A stretch of DNA of 64,000 nt from Ruminococcus sp. UBA3665 (GCA_002373165.1 DFJS01000051.1:29640-93639); one strand, 5' to 3'. Shown: positions 24,163 to 32,826, counted from the first letter of the stretch. Notes: generated by a model from the letters alone, not told the origin. Made by a program: numbers and translations.

Positions 24163-26736
24163 TCAATTTTGTTTGAGATATTCCTGAATCTGCTGTTCCG
24201 TACGGAGCACTTCCTGGCGCAGTTCCTCAGCCGACATGCGATAGGCACCGTTTCCAAGGATAATCATCTGTTCGGCACCGTCGGAAGTGGCAACGCGGAC
24301 GCGATGTTCCCGGCTCAGGTCATGAGAAATGCGTTCGATATAAGTATCAGCTGTTTCGGCCTCTTTGGTATAGACAACATGGATATTTCTTCCGGCTTCT
24401 TCGATGCTACCGGGATTGCCCTTGACTTTATAGGCATCGAATACAATAATTAATCTGCACTGCCGCATTCCCTGATAATTGCTTAACTTGTGAATCAGTT
24501 CGGCGCGGGCGGAATCAAGACTTTCTTTCGACAGCTTCTTGAGACTTTCCCATGAGAAGATAATATTATATCCGTCAACCAGCAGATATTCATCGCCTTT
24601 GGGAACAGGCACGGCTTGGGGCTTGCTTTGCTTTTCCGTGTGGAGTACATGATTTTTATCCCGTTCGTCATGCTGAATTTTTCCGTAAGTCTGCTCGAAA
24701 ATTTTCATGAGTTCCTCATCCTGTGCCGGACTGCCGGTATAGGCCTGCCGGACAGGCCGGGAAACAAGTGCAGGGGATAATTCTTTCTGCTGTTTCAGGG
24801 GGCTTTCTGTGTGCATATAATTCGGAACATCGTTCCATTTGATATACATGCCGGCACCATGGGAACAGAATACAGAATCCGGAGTATTTTCAAGATCGGC
24901 TTCCGGCTGATAGCCGAATTTTTTTATTACTTCTTCCGGATTCACACACGGCGCATAACCGGAGGGAATGCAGGAGAGCGAACCTCGGCCGCGTGTGTAT
25001 TCCATTACCTGACTGCGGTAAGTCATCATAGCCGCCGCCGGAGCTTTGCCTTCCAGAAAAGAAAATTCTCCGAACGTTTCGGGAGCTTTCAGTTTTGCGC
25101 CCTGCATTTGCAGGTCTGAGACGGCTCTGCCGAGGCAATCGGCCGGAATTTTCAGCCGGAATTGATAATACGGCTCCAGCAGAACAGATTCTGCCTGCAT
25201 CAGCCCCTGCCGGACGGCACGGTAAGTAGCCTGACGGAAATCGCCGCCCTCGGTATGTTTTTTATGGGCGCGTCCGGCTATGAGAGTGATTTTCATATCC
25301 GTAACAGGCGAACCCGTCAGCACACCCAGATGCTGTTTTTCGGCCAGATGCGTGAGAATCAGTCTCTGCCAGTTTCTGTCCAGTTCGTCTTCCCGGCAGA
25401 TGCTGGAAAATTTCAGTCCGGAACCAGGTGCTCCGGGTTCCAGCAAAAGCCGTACTTCGGCATAATGCCGCAGAGGTTCATAATGCCCCATGCCTTCGGC
25501 AGAATTCCGGATCGTTTCTTTATAGGCGACTCCGGCGGCTTCAAATTCTGCCGGAATGTCAAACCGTTCTTTGAGAATATGCTGGATGACATCCAGCTGA
25601 ATTTCACCCATTAATAAAACATGGATTTCCTGTAACTGTTTGGAAAAACTGACATGCAGTTCCGGGTCTTCCTGTTCCAGTTTGCGGAGTGCCGTCAGCG
25701 CATGATGAAGGGGGACTGTTTCCGGCAGAATGACGGAATACTGCAAAATAGGCTCCAGCAGCGGCATTTCGGAATTTTTTTCAATACCAAGGCCTTCCCC
25801 TGCATAAGTCCGGGAAAGTCCTGTCACAGCACAGGTCATTCCCTGAAAGACTTTTTTGGCCGGCTGGAATTTTGCGCCGGAATACAGCCGGATTTGACTG
25901 ATTTTTTCCTGCCATGCCTCGCCGTTCTGTGCAGAGCCTTCCAGAATATCCCGCACCCGGAGACAGCCGCCTGTAATTTTCATATGTGTCAGGCGATTGC
26001 CCTGTTCATCTTCTGTGATTTTATAAACTTTTGCGCCGAATTCCGGGCAGGGAACAGGCGGCAGTGTATATGTTTCCAGAAGAGTTAAAAATTCTTTGAT
26101 TCCCTGCGATTTCAGTGCCGAACCAAACAGACACGGAAATACATGCCTTTGCAGAATTGCCTGTGCAATTTCAGAAGTTTCAGCTGTTTCTGTTTCCAGA
26201 ATCTGATCAAGAAGCGTTTCGTCACAGGTTGCCAGAGCATCATAAAAATCAGAATTCTGTTCTGTAAAATCAACGCAGTTTTTATGCAGATCGCTCTGTA
26301 ATTCCTGCATTAATTCTGCTCTGGATTTCAGTGACAGATCCATTTTGTTGATAAAAATAAAAACCGGCTTGTGACTGTGCTGCAAAAGTTTCCAGAGTGT
26401 CTGCGTATGACTTTGTACGCCTTCCGAACCGCTGATGACAAGAACAGCATAATCGATAATTTGCAGAGTGCGTTCCATTTCTGCCGAAAAATCCACATGA
26501 CCGGGCGTATCCAGAAGCGTAAAATCAGTTTCCGGCAGCGGTATCCGGGCTTGTTTCGAGAAGATAGTAATGCCGCGTTCCCGTTCCAGCATATCAGTAT
26601 CCAGAAATGCATTTTTGTGATCTACACGTCCTAATTTCCGCAGAATTTTGGCCTCAAACAGCAATGCTTCAGAAAGCGTTGTCTTTCCGGAATCAACATG
26701 TGCCAGAATTCCGATGCTGAGTCGTTTCAATTCCAA
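24163..26736 (-). CDS. TetM-like ribosomal GTPase fused to a C-terminal NYN (Rae1/YacP-like) nuclease domain
   Basis: An 857-residue fusion. Residues 1 to about 640 form a ribosomal-protection-type translational GTPase: P-loop AHVDSGKTT, DTPGHVDF with catalytic His intact, INKMD, then domains II-V. After a charged linker, residues from about 718 to 857 form an NYN domain of the YacP/Rae1 family: LLVDGYNIIF, a conserved Asp in VFDAYKVKG, TADTYIERI and VATSD, i.e. the acidic metal-binding set is intact. Rae1 of Bacillus cleaves mRNA in the ribosomal A site, the place TetM/EF-G proteins bind, so joint action on stalled ribosomes is a reasonable inference. It has its own promoter; an IS element abuts its stop codon. 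Confidence 0.88.
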   Translation of the reverse strand: MELKRLSIGILAHVDSGKTTLSEALLFEAKILRKLGRVDHKNAFLDTDMLERERGITIFSKQARIPLPETDFTLLDTPGHVDFSAEMERTLQIIDYAVLVISGSEGVQSHTQTLWKLLQHSHKPVFIFINKMDLSLKSRAELMQELQSDLHKNCVDFTEQNSDFYDALATCDETLLDQILETETAETSEIAQAILQRHVFPCLFGSALKSQGIKEFLTLLETYTLPPVPCPEFGAKVYKITEDEQGNRLTHMKITGGCLRVRDILEGSAQNGEAWQEKISQIRLYSGAKFQPAKKVFQGMTCAVTGLSRTYAGEGLGIEKNSEMPLLEPILQYSVILPETVPLHHALTALRKLEQEDPELHVSFSKQLQEIHVLLMGEIQLDVIQHILKERFDIPAEFEAAGVAYKETIRNSAEGMGHYEPLRHYAEVRLLLEPGAPGSGLKFSSICREDELDRNWQRLILTHLAEKQHLGVLTGSPVTDMKITLIAGRAHKKHTEGGDFRQATYRAVRQGLMQAESVLLEPYYQFRLKIPADCLGRAVSDLQMQGAKLKAPETFGEFSFLEGKAPAAAMMTYRSQVMEYTRGRGSLSCIPSGYAPCVNPEEVIKKFGYQPEADLENTPDSVFCSHGAGMYIKWNDVPNYMHTESPLKQQKELSPALVSRPVRQAYTGSPAQDEELMKIFEQTYGKIQHDERDKNHVLHTEKQSKPQAVPVPKGDEYLLVDGYNIIFSWESLKKLSKESLDSARAELIHKLSNYQGMRQCRLIIVFDAYKVKGNPGSIEEAGRNIHVVYTKEAETADTYIERISHDLSREHRVRVATSDGAEQMIILGNGAYRMSAEELRQEVLRTEQQIQEYLKQN

Positions 26737-26762
26737 ATCCCCCTTGTTCAGATCTTTCTATT

Positions 26763-26791
26763 ATTATAGCACAGAAAGTTCCGGAATGCAA
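26763..26791 (-). promoter_or_regulatory. Sigma-A promoter of the GTPase-NYN gene
   Basis: On the minus strand TTGCAT and TATAAT are separated by 17 bases in the short gap after the expansin gene. Confidence 0.75.
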
Positions 26792-26795
26792 GAGC

Positions 26796-27650
26796 TTATT
26801 CCGGAAACTGCACATGTCCTGTCTGAATTTCATCAGGTGTCAGGGGAATATCATAATCTATGATAACATCGCTGTAAATATCCGTAATACGGAAGGTAAA
26901 CGGCCCTGCGCCAAGTTCCATGCTTTCAAAATAATTATAATTTCTTCTGGGGATTTCGATAAATTTTCCTGTTTTGTCCAGATATTCCAGTTTTGTAATA
27001 GGATAGCGATGGTTGCGCACCTGTACGCCGCACCAGAATTCGCTGCTGCCTTCTTTATATTTATAAGAAACAGGCGCATTGGCGGCACTGTCAAGCGGAA
27101 TGATTTTCCAGGTAACCGGAACACGGCCTTTTTCCGCGGGTGCAATCAGCGGAAAGGCATCTGTATATAAATCCAGATCGCCTTTTTTGCCTTCCGGAAG
27201 CAGATCTGTTACCAGAACATGAATTGTTCCGGATTCTCCCGTCACTTCCAGATAAGCTCCGGCCAGACGGGCAGTATGATAATCTTCCAGATTCATGGCA
27301 GTAATCCAGTAATCTTCTTTCGAGATAGGGTCAAGCATGGCACAGCCGCCTTCATAGCCGCCGCCGTAGAATGTGGCATCGCCGGAATGAACTGTTCCTT
27401 TAGGTTCCAGAATATCTTCTTCCGAGGGCAGATGCTGTTTTTTCAGCAGAAGCAGATCATATATATTAACCTGATTATCATGATTCAGGTCATAGGCAAG
27501 CGAAACGGGTTCTGTTCTTTTCAGAAGAGCATTCTGTAATTTCTGTACAGAAAGCTGTTCGGCATCTGCCGGGACGGCGTGCAGGGCAGAAATCAGTACT
27601 GCACAGAAAGCGGCAATGCAGCCGGTTTTTAATTTTCTGTAAATCTTCAT
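26796..27650 (-). CDS. Secreted expansin-like protein with a single dockerin-type repeat
   Basis: A 284-residue secreted protein. The signal peptide (MKIYRKLKTG..., cleavage near ADA) is followed by one calcium-binding dockerin-type segment, DLNHDNQVNIYDLLLLKK, around residues 55-72. The rest is a bacterial expansin of the YoaJ/EXLX1 type: GDATFYGGGYEGGCA, the VTDLLPEG motif with the conserved Asp, DLDLYTDAF, then the CBM63-like C-terminal domain with FWCGVQVRNHRYPITKLEY. Expansins loosen cellulose without hydrolysis. A normal dockerin has two such repeats, so binding to a cohesin is uncertain. The start at 27650 follows AAAGGA. Confidence 0.88.
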   Translation of the reverse strand: MKIYRKLKTGCIAAFCAVLISALHAVPADAEQLSVQKLQNALLKRTEPVSLAYDLNHDNQVNIYDLLLLKKQHLPSEEDILEPKGTVHSGDATFYGGGYEGGCAMLDPISKEDYWITAMNLEDYHTARLAGAYLEVTGESGTIHVLVTDLLPEGKKGDLDLYTDAFPLIAPAEKGRVPVTWKIIPLDSAANAPVSYKYKEGSSEFWCGVQVRNHRYPITKLEYLDKTGKFIEIPRRNYNYFESMELGAGPFTFRITDIYSDVIIDYDIPLTPDEIQTGHVQFPE

Positions 27651-27682
27651 AAAAAAATCCTTTCTGTCATAGAATAATGCGG

Positions 27683-27714
27683 AAAAAGCTACAGCGGCAA
27701 TGCTGTAGCTTTTT
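27683..27714 (-). terminator. Terminator of the TerY-P/GGDEF operon
   Basis: A 13-bp perfect stem (AAAAAGCTACAGC with its complement) around a six-base loop, U-rich on exit, 25 bases after the last stop codon of the operon. Confidence 0.85.
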
Positions 27715-27738
27715 GAAATTCTGCTGAGGAAAAACAGA

Positions 27739-29013
27739 TCAGCCTTTTTTTCTTCTGAAAGCGGCATCCAATTTTGCCATTTTTTTGCGTTCGGCGGCCT
27801 CTTTCTTGAGTTCTTCTTCCGAAACACTGTCATCTTCATTGACAGAAGGTTCTTCGTCATCCACGAAATTTTTAAGACGGTTTTTGAACGTTGATCCTGC
27901 GGCTTTGGCCGGAGCGGTGCCTGTCTGGGAATAATAACTGGACTGCTGATAGGCAGAAACCTGCTGGCTGTGTGCGGCCGGCTGGCTGACATACATGCTC
28001 TGGGGAGCCTGACCCGGCTGCATATACATACTCTGGGGAGCCTGACCCGGCTGCATGTACATACTCTGGGGAGCCTGACCCGGCTGCATATACATGCTCT
28101 GGGGAGCCTGACCCGGCTGCATGTACATACTCTGGGGAGCCTGACCCGGCTGCATGTAAACGCTCTGCTGACGCATATACATGCTCTGCTGTGCCTGCTG
28201 TGCATAGCCGTACTGCGACTGCTGTGTCGCATAGCCGTACTGCTGTGCATAACCGTACTGCTGGGGCTGCGGCTGCGCATAGCCATACTGCTGCTGCGGC
28301 TGACCGTATCCGTAAGGCGGCTGCTGCGGATAAGGCTGTGCATCCATTGTCTGCGGAGCGGGATTATCGGCAAGTGTCTGCACCTGTTCTTCTTCCTGTT
28401 CTTCCGGAGGTTCTGCGGCTTCAAAACCAAAATCTCCGTCTGCCGAAAAACCGCTGAAATCATTTGCAGAAGCAAGCGGATTCTTGGGTGCCTGGTTCAT
28501 TGCAGCAGGAGGTGCGGCGGCCGCCGGAGCAGATGCCGCAAAGCCGGATGCCTCTTCTGACGGAGCATCGGCTTCCTTTTGGGCTCCGATTGTCAGCGGA
28601 GCAGCAGTCTGTTCGCCTTCTTCCGGAACAGAAAGCTCGGATGCTTTTACAATCTTATCCGGAGCAATAAATACTTCTGTTTCTTTATTATCCGGGTTTG
28701 CACGGTACAGCAGCTGGAAGCAGTCCTTACAGGGCTGGCTTACCTCCATTGTGCTGAAAGAAACTGTAATCAGTTTTTCCACCTGTGTTTCTCCGGATGG
28801 AATCATCGCCATAATTGCATTGAATTCCGGACAGGAGCGCATTACTTTTCCGCCGCTGACCTTTACGCTTGTTACGCCGGCATAGACTGCCTGTTCCTTT
28901 GCCGTAACAAGTACGCAAAGTTCAGAGTCACTGCCGGAAACCAGCTGGGGTTCAATGCTTTTGATCTCTTCTGTTAATTTCACAGCAAGATCATAAAATT
29001 CTTTGGCTTCCAT
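27739..29013 (-). CDS. Cytidine-deaminase-fold protein with Q/Y/P-rich repetitive tail
   Basis: A 424-residue protein. The first 130 residues resemble the cytidine deaminase fold: SCPEFNAI (about residue 60) stands where deaminases have CAE or HAE, and PCKDCFQLL (about 97) matches PCxxC, so the three zinc ligands and the catalytic Glu are present. An acidic, Ala/Pro-rich linker leads to a low-complexity region with YGYAQPQ-type units and five exact-length 11-residue repeats (SMYMQPGQAPQ), then a Lys/Glu-rich tail. Whether it deaminates a nucleotide is unknown. It lies 43 bases after the last GGDEF-like gene and closes the operon. Confidence 0.7.
   Translation of the reverse strand: MEAKEFYDLAVKLTEEIKSIEPQLVSGSDSELCVLVTAKEQAVYAGVTSVKVSGGKVMRSCPEFNAIMAMIPSGETQVEKLITVSFSTMEVSQPCKDCFQLLYRANPDNKETEVFIAPDKIVKASELSVPEEGEQTAAPLTIGAQKEADAPSEEASGFAASAPAAAAPPAAMNQAPKNPLASANDFSGFSADGDFGFEAAEPPEEQEEEQVQTLADNPAPQTMDAQPYPQQPPYGYGQPQQQYGYAQPQPQQYGYAQQYGYATQQSQYGYAQQAQQSMYMRQQSVYMQPGQAPQSMYMQPGQAPQSMYMQPGQAPQSMYMQPGQAPQSMYMQPGQAPQSMYVSQPAAHSQQVSAYQQSSYYSQTGTAPAKAAGSTFKNRLKNFVDDEEPSVNEDDSVSEEELKKEAAERKKMAKLDAAFRRKKG
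27991..28155 (-). repeat. Five 33-bp in-frame tandem repeats
   Basis: Five consecutive 33-bp units differ only at one or two silent positions and encode the 11-residue unit SMYMQPGQAPQ. Near-identity at DNA level points to recent expansion or gene-conversion and possible copy-number variation between strains. Confidence 0.9.
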
Positions 29014-29056
29014 AAAAATACCTGCCTTTCCTTATTTTTTGTAATGGATTTAAAAA

Positions 29057-29965
29057 TTATGCCTGACTGAAGAAGCAAGGTCTGTCCTTGCCGTTGGCTT
29101 TAGCGTTATAAACGGACATGATAGCATTCTCAAGAAGAGTTTCTGTGACTTTCCCGTCATGGGGATAAGAAACAATGCCATAGCTGGCTGTAATAGAAAT
29201 TGCTGTTCCCGGTACGGAAACCGGTTCAGCAAACATTTTCCGGATCTGTTCAGTCATATTGAGGATATCTGCTTCTGTAGTATTTCCGGAAATCAGAATG
29301 GCGAAATCATCACCGCTGGTTCTGGCGCAGATATATCTGTTTCCGCAGTAGCCGGAAAGCCGTTCGGCACAGGCTTTCAGGACAGTATCACCGACTTCTG
29401 GTCCGAAGCTGTCGTTTACGCCCTTGAAATTATCCAGATCCATATATACCACTGTAAATGCTGTGTTCTGATTGATGCATTCGGTCATTTTTTCACAGAA
29501 ATAAGAAAAATTATACATGCCGGTCAGTTCGTCCTGATATGCAAGTATTTTTAAAGCCGCATCCTTTTCCTGCATCAAACGGTTGGAATCAATCATCTGT
29601 TCGTACTGGTTCAGCAGTTCCTGATGCTGCTGTTCGACTTTTTTCAGGAAGAAGTAGATAATTGTCAGAATGCTGGCTGATACAGCAGAAGTCAGAACAC
29701 CGACAATAGCCATTTTGTTTCCTGTCAGAACTCCCATAGTGGCTCCGAAAATATTGATAGCCGTGAGTATGATTGCAACCCAAAAACCCGTTTTTTTATT
29801 GGTAAGCACAATGATTGTTGTAATAATTACCTGAATTTCTGTTACAATGCCCTGATAAGTGGCCATTCCGCCGGTCAGTCTGGTCATAAAAGTGGACAGG
29901 AACATAAATGCCAGTGTACAGATAACAAGAATGGCTATGTTCAGCCCTTTGGTTTTTTCTTTCAT
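29057..29965 (-). CDS. Membrane GGDEF-like protein 1 (motif SGDDF)
   Basis: A 302-residue protein with about five membrane helices in residues 10-110, a helical linker (QHQELLNQYEQMIDSNRLMQEKDAAL) and a GGDEF-type domain. Landmarks are LTGMYN, the metal-binding Asp in MDLDNFKGVND, and the signature TSGDDF in place of GGDEF (about residue 215). The usual GHxxGD segment reads GPEVGD. Activity as a diguanylate cyclase is doubtful but not excluded, since SGDxF variants can work. GAGGTAAT lies just upstream of the start. It is the last of four tandem paralogues. Confidence 0.85.
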   Translation of the reverse strand: MKEKTKGLNIAILVICTLAFMFLSTFMTRLTGGMATYQGIVTEIQVIITTIIVLTNKKTGFWVAIILTAINIFGATMGVLTGNKMAIVGVLTSAVSASILTIIYFFLKKVEQQHQELLNQYEQMIDSNRLMQEKDAALKILAYQDELTGMYNFSYFCEKMTECINQNTAFTVVYMDLDNFKGVNDSFGPEVGDTVLKACAERLSGYCGNRYICARTSGDDFAILISGNTTEADILNMTEQIRKMFAEPVSVPGTAISITASYGIVSYPHDGKVTETLLENAIMSVYNAKANGKDRPCFFSQA

Positions 29966-30001
29966 AAAATTACCTCGATATTTTTTATTTAAAAAACAAC
30001 A

Positions 30002-30895
30002 TCAGGCACGGCTGAAGAAACAGAAAGTATTTTTTCCGCTGCCTTTTGCTTTGTATACAGCCATAATGGCATGTTTCAGGAGCATATCTGCCGTTCCGCC
30101 GTCACGAGGGAATGAAATAATCCCATAACTGGCAGAAAGATTGAATTTCTGCATGGTTACAGTAACAGGGCTGTTGATCACAGCGCGTAACTGTTCAATC
30201 AGAGAAAAGATTTCGTCTTCTGAATGTTCACCTTCCAGAAATACGGCGAATTTATCACTTTTCATCCGGACACAGACATAACGGCTGCTGAAAGAAGACT
30301 GGATACGTTCTGCATAAGTAATAATTGCCTGATCGCCTGCTTTTGGCCCATGAATATCATCAATCTGTTTAAAATTATCAATATCAAAATAAATTACATG
30401 AAAGGGTTTGCCGGCCTGAATTGCTTCGTTGATTTTCAGCTGCATATAATGTGCATTATGCATCCCTGTCAGCGGATCCAGATAGGCAAGCTTTTTCAGC
30501 ATATCGTCTTTTTCCTGAAGCACACGGTCAGTGTTTTTGAGTTCTTCATACTGCCGGCGCAGTTCTTCATGCTGTACCTGATTTGTTTTCATGTAAAAAT
30601 AAAGAATTGATGTCAGAATAATGGTAATAATATAAATCACAAAGCCAACAGAGGTACCGTGAGACTGGAGCATATCAAAAATTTTATAAACCACCAGAAA
30701 ACCGTTCATGATAATGACACTGAGATAGCCTGTCCGATGATTGGTCATAACCAGTACAACACAAAGTGCAACCTGTACCTGTGCAAGAATGCCTTTGTAC
30801 ATTGTTGCGCTTGTAGAAAGCGAAACCATAAAAATTGTTGCAAACAATACAACGCAAATAATAAGAACTGAAAGCTGTAAAGTCTTATTTTTCAT
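30002..30895 (-). CDS. Membrane GGDEF-like protein 2 (motif KSDKF)
   Basis: A 297-residue paralogue with the same layout: membrane helices, coiled-coil linker (EELRRQYEELKNTDRVLQEKD) and GGDEF-type domain. The signature is KSDKF, lacking both glycines and the acidic fourth residue, so this copy is very unlikely to make c-di-GMP. The metal Asp region reads FDIDNFKQIDD. It is the most divergent of the four. The start at 30895 follows GAGGTAAG; the frame open upstream to 31048 overlaps the previous gene and is rejected. Confidence 0.85.
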   Translation of the reverse strand: MKNKTLQLSVLIICVVLFATIFMVSLSTSATMYKGILAQVQVALCVVLVMTNHRTGYLSVIIMNGFLVVYKIFDMLQSHGTSVGFVIYIITIILTSILYFYMKTNQVQHEELRRQYEELKNTDRVLQEKDDMLKKLAYLDPLTGMHNAHYMQLKINEAIQAGKPFHVIYFDIDNFKQIDDIHGPKAGDQAIITYAERIQSSFSSRYVCVRMKSDKFAVFLEGEHSEDEIFSLIEQLRAVINSPVTVTMQKFNLSASYGIISFPRDGGTADMLLKHAIMAVYKAKGSGKNTFCFFSRA

Positions 30896-30923
30896 TTTCT
30901 TACCTCGATAAAATTCTTGAATT

Positions 30924-31832
30924 TTATGCCTGACTAAAGAAGCAGGGTCTGTCCTTGCCGTTGGCCTTGGCATTGTAAACGGCCATAATTGCACTGTCAA
31001 GCAGTGTATCGGCAGTTTTGCCGTCGCGCGGATGCACAACAATGCCATAGCTTGCCGTCATGGCAAGATTAGCACCCTGTACGCTGACAGGTTCGCCAAA
31101 CAGACGGCGGAGCTGTTCAATCATGTTCAGAACATCTGCCTCGGTCTGTTCTCCGTTCATAAGAATGCAGAATTCATCGCTGGTTCTTGCACAGAGATAT
31201 CTGTTTCCGCAGTAGCCGGAAAGGCGTTCTGCATAGATTTTCATAGCGGCATCGCCGGTTTTGGGGCCGAATGTATCGTTAATGCCCTTGAAATTATCCA
31301 TATCGATGTAAATAAGAGCGAACGGAGTTTGCTTTTGTGAAAGCTGTTCAATCTGTTCGCGCATGTAGTGGATATTATACAGGCCGCTCTGACGGTCATG
31401 ATAAGCCAGTGTTCTGAGAGCTTCGTCTTTTTCCTGCATCAGGCGATTGGCATCCATAATCTGTTCGTACTGTCTGGAAAGCTCTGCACGCTGATTTTCG
31501 CTTCTTTCCAGGAAGTAATAGATAACATACAGCATCAGGATAGCAATAATATCAATTGCAACGCCCTGCAAAGCAGTCACCTGTCCGCGCAGATAACCCA
31601 TCAGAGCCATCAGTGCGGCAAAGCCATTCAGGGCACAGCCTGCGATAAAGCCTCTTTTCCGGTTGGTAACAACCAGTATAGTAGCAATGGCAATCTGTAT
31701 TACCGAGCCGATACCAACATAATTGCGCAGTGAATCAGGCAGCAAGGGTCCCATAAGAAGATACATGATAAGATATAAAATAATACAGATTACCATTACT
31801 ATAATATGTTTAGTTTTATTTTTTTCTTCCAT
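30924..31832 (-). CDS. Membrane GGDEF-like protein 3 (motif T-SDEF)
   Basis: A 302-residue paralogue with membrane helices (about residues 10-110), a linker with RAELSRQYEQIMDANRLMQEKDEAL and a GGDEF-type domain containing YIDMDNFKGINDTFGPKTGD. The signature reads RTSDEF: compared with the fourth paralogue (RINGDEF) one residue, the glycine, is missing. This deletion should disturb the GTP-binding turn. The translation start follows GAGGTAATT. Confidence 0.85.
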   Translation of the reverse strand: MEEKNKTKHIIVMVICIILYLIMYLLMGPLLPDSLRNYVGIGSVIQIAIATILVVTNRKRGFIAGCALNGFAALMALMGYLRGQVTALQGVAIDIIAILMLYVIYYFLERSENQRAELSRQYEQIMDANRLMQEKDEALRTLAYHDRQSGLYNIHYMREQIEQLSQKQTPFALIYIDMDNFKGINDTFGPKTGDAAMKIYAERLSGYCGNRYLCARTSDEFCILMNGEQTEADVLNMIEQLRRLFGEPVSVQGANLAMTASYGIVVHPRDGKTADTLLDSAIMAVYNAKANGKDRPCFFSQA

Positions 31833-31865
31833 AATTACCTCAAATCCTTTTAATCAGCTTGCATC

Positions 31866-31891
31866 TGTCAGCCGGATTGTTCCGGCTGACA
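31866..31891 (-). other. Intra-operon hairpin between GGDEF genes 3 and 4
   Basis: A perfect 10-bp stem (TGTCAGCCGG and complement) with a six-base loop lies in the widest gap of the operon. No T-run follows on the minus strand, so it is more likely an RNA processing or stabilising element than a terminator. Confidence 0.5.
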
Positions 31892-31911
31892 AAATACAGG
31901 TTTTTCTTGAA

Positions 31912-32826
31912 TTAGCTGAAGAAGCAAGGTCTGTCCTTGCCGTTGGCCTTGGCATTGTAAACCGCCATAACAGCATTATCAAGCAGTGTTTCAGCATCGC
32001 CGCCGTCGCGCGGATGCGATACAACACCAAAGCTTGCTGTGACTGCCAGTGTAGTCATCTGGGCAGTAATCTGTTTTCCGAACAAAGTGCGCAGCTGTTC
32101 TATAATATTCAAAACATCTGCTTCGGTCTGTTCGCCGGACATCAGAATACCGAATTCGTCGCCGTTGATTCTGGCACACAGATATCTGCGGCCGCAGTAG
32201 GCAGTTACGCGTTCGGCGTAGATTTTCAGGGCAGCATCGCCGGTTTTAGGGCCGAACGTATCGTTGATGCCCTTAAAATTGTCGATATCTACATAAATGA
32301 TAGAAAACGGCATCTGAAGGCCGATTGCTTCATCGATCTTTTCGCGGAAATAGCGCATATTATACATACCGGTCAGGGCATCTGTATAAGCAATGGCGCG
32401 GATTGCCTCATCTTTTTCGTGCATGACACGGTTGGCATCCATTACTTTTTCATACTGCTGGCTCAGTTCATGGCTTTGCTTCGCGCTGATATTCAGATAT
32501 GTCAGAATAATGGACATTGTAACAATATTAATCATCGGCGTGAAAATACCCGGCAGACCAGTAGGAGAATGCGAACGGAGCACAGAAGTAGCCGCACTCA
32601 TGATACTCATAAAAGAAAGAATGCAGGCAACAATAAAGCCTCTTTTGCGGTTAGTCATAACCATGATTGTATTCAGTACAACCAGCAGAGAGGAAAGCAC
32701 ACCCATATATGCCGAAAGTGCATCAACCTTCAGCGGACCCATAGCAAGAAATATAATCAGGTAAAAAACAGCACAGATCACCAGAACTACAATATGCACG
32801 GTTTTGTTTTTTTCTTTCTCTTCCAT
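31912..32826 (-). CDS. Membrane GGDEF-like protein 4 (motif NGDEF)
   Basis: A 304-residue paralogue and the first of the four in transcription order. It has membrane helices in residues 10-115, the coiled linker SHELSQQYEKVMDANRVMHEKDEAI and a GGDEF domain with YVDIDNFKGINDTFGPKTGD and signature NGDEF, the closest of the set to canonical. It is the best candidate for retained cyclase activity. The ATG at 32826 follows GAGGTATA; a TTG at 32838 is a weaker alternative. It starts 31 bases after the PP2C stop. Confidence 0.87.
   Translation of the reverse strand: MEEKEKNKTVHIVVLVICAVFYLIIFLAMGPLKVDALSAYMGVLSSLLVVLNTIMVMTNRKRGFIVACILSFMSIMSAATSVLRSHSPTGLPGIFTPMINIVTMSIILTYLNISAKQSHELSQQYEKVMDANRVMHEKDEAIRAIAYTDALTGMYNMRYFREKIDEAIGLQMPFSIIYVDIDNFKGINDTFGPKTGDAALKIYAERVTAYCGRRYLCARINGDEFGILMSGEQTEADVLNIIEQLRTLFGKQITAQMTTLAVTASFGVVSHPRDGGDAETLLDNAVMAVYNAKANGKDRPCFFS

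Noticed and set aside
24163..26736. Acquired tetracycline-resistance gene
   Set aside because: The codon use and context look native, there is no conjugative element nearby, and the NYN fusion differs from known resistance proteins. Resistance is possible but not supported.
27991..28155. Regular 33-bp repeats considered as a CRISPR array
   Set aside because: There are no spacers between units, and the repeats are in frame within a coding sequence.
27651..28475. Upstream extension of the expansin frame with Arg/Val/Cys repeats
   Set aside because: It reads the 33-bp repeats of the neighbouring gene in another frame; a signal peptide with a ribosome binding site begins at 27650.
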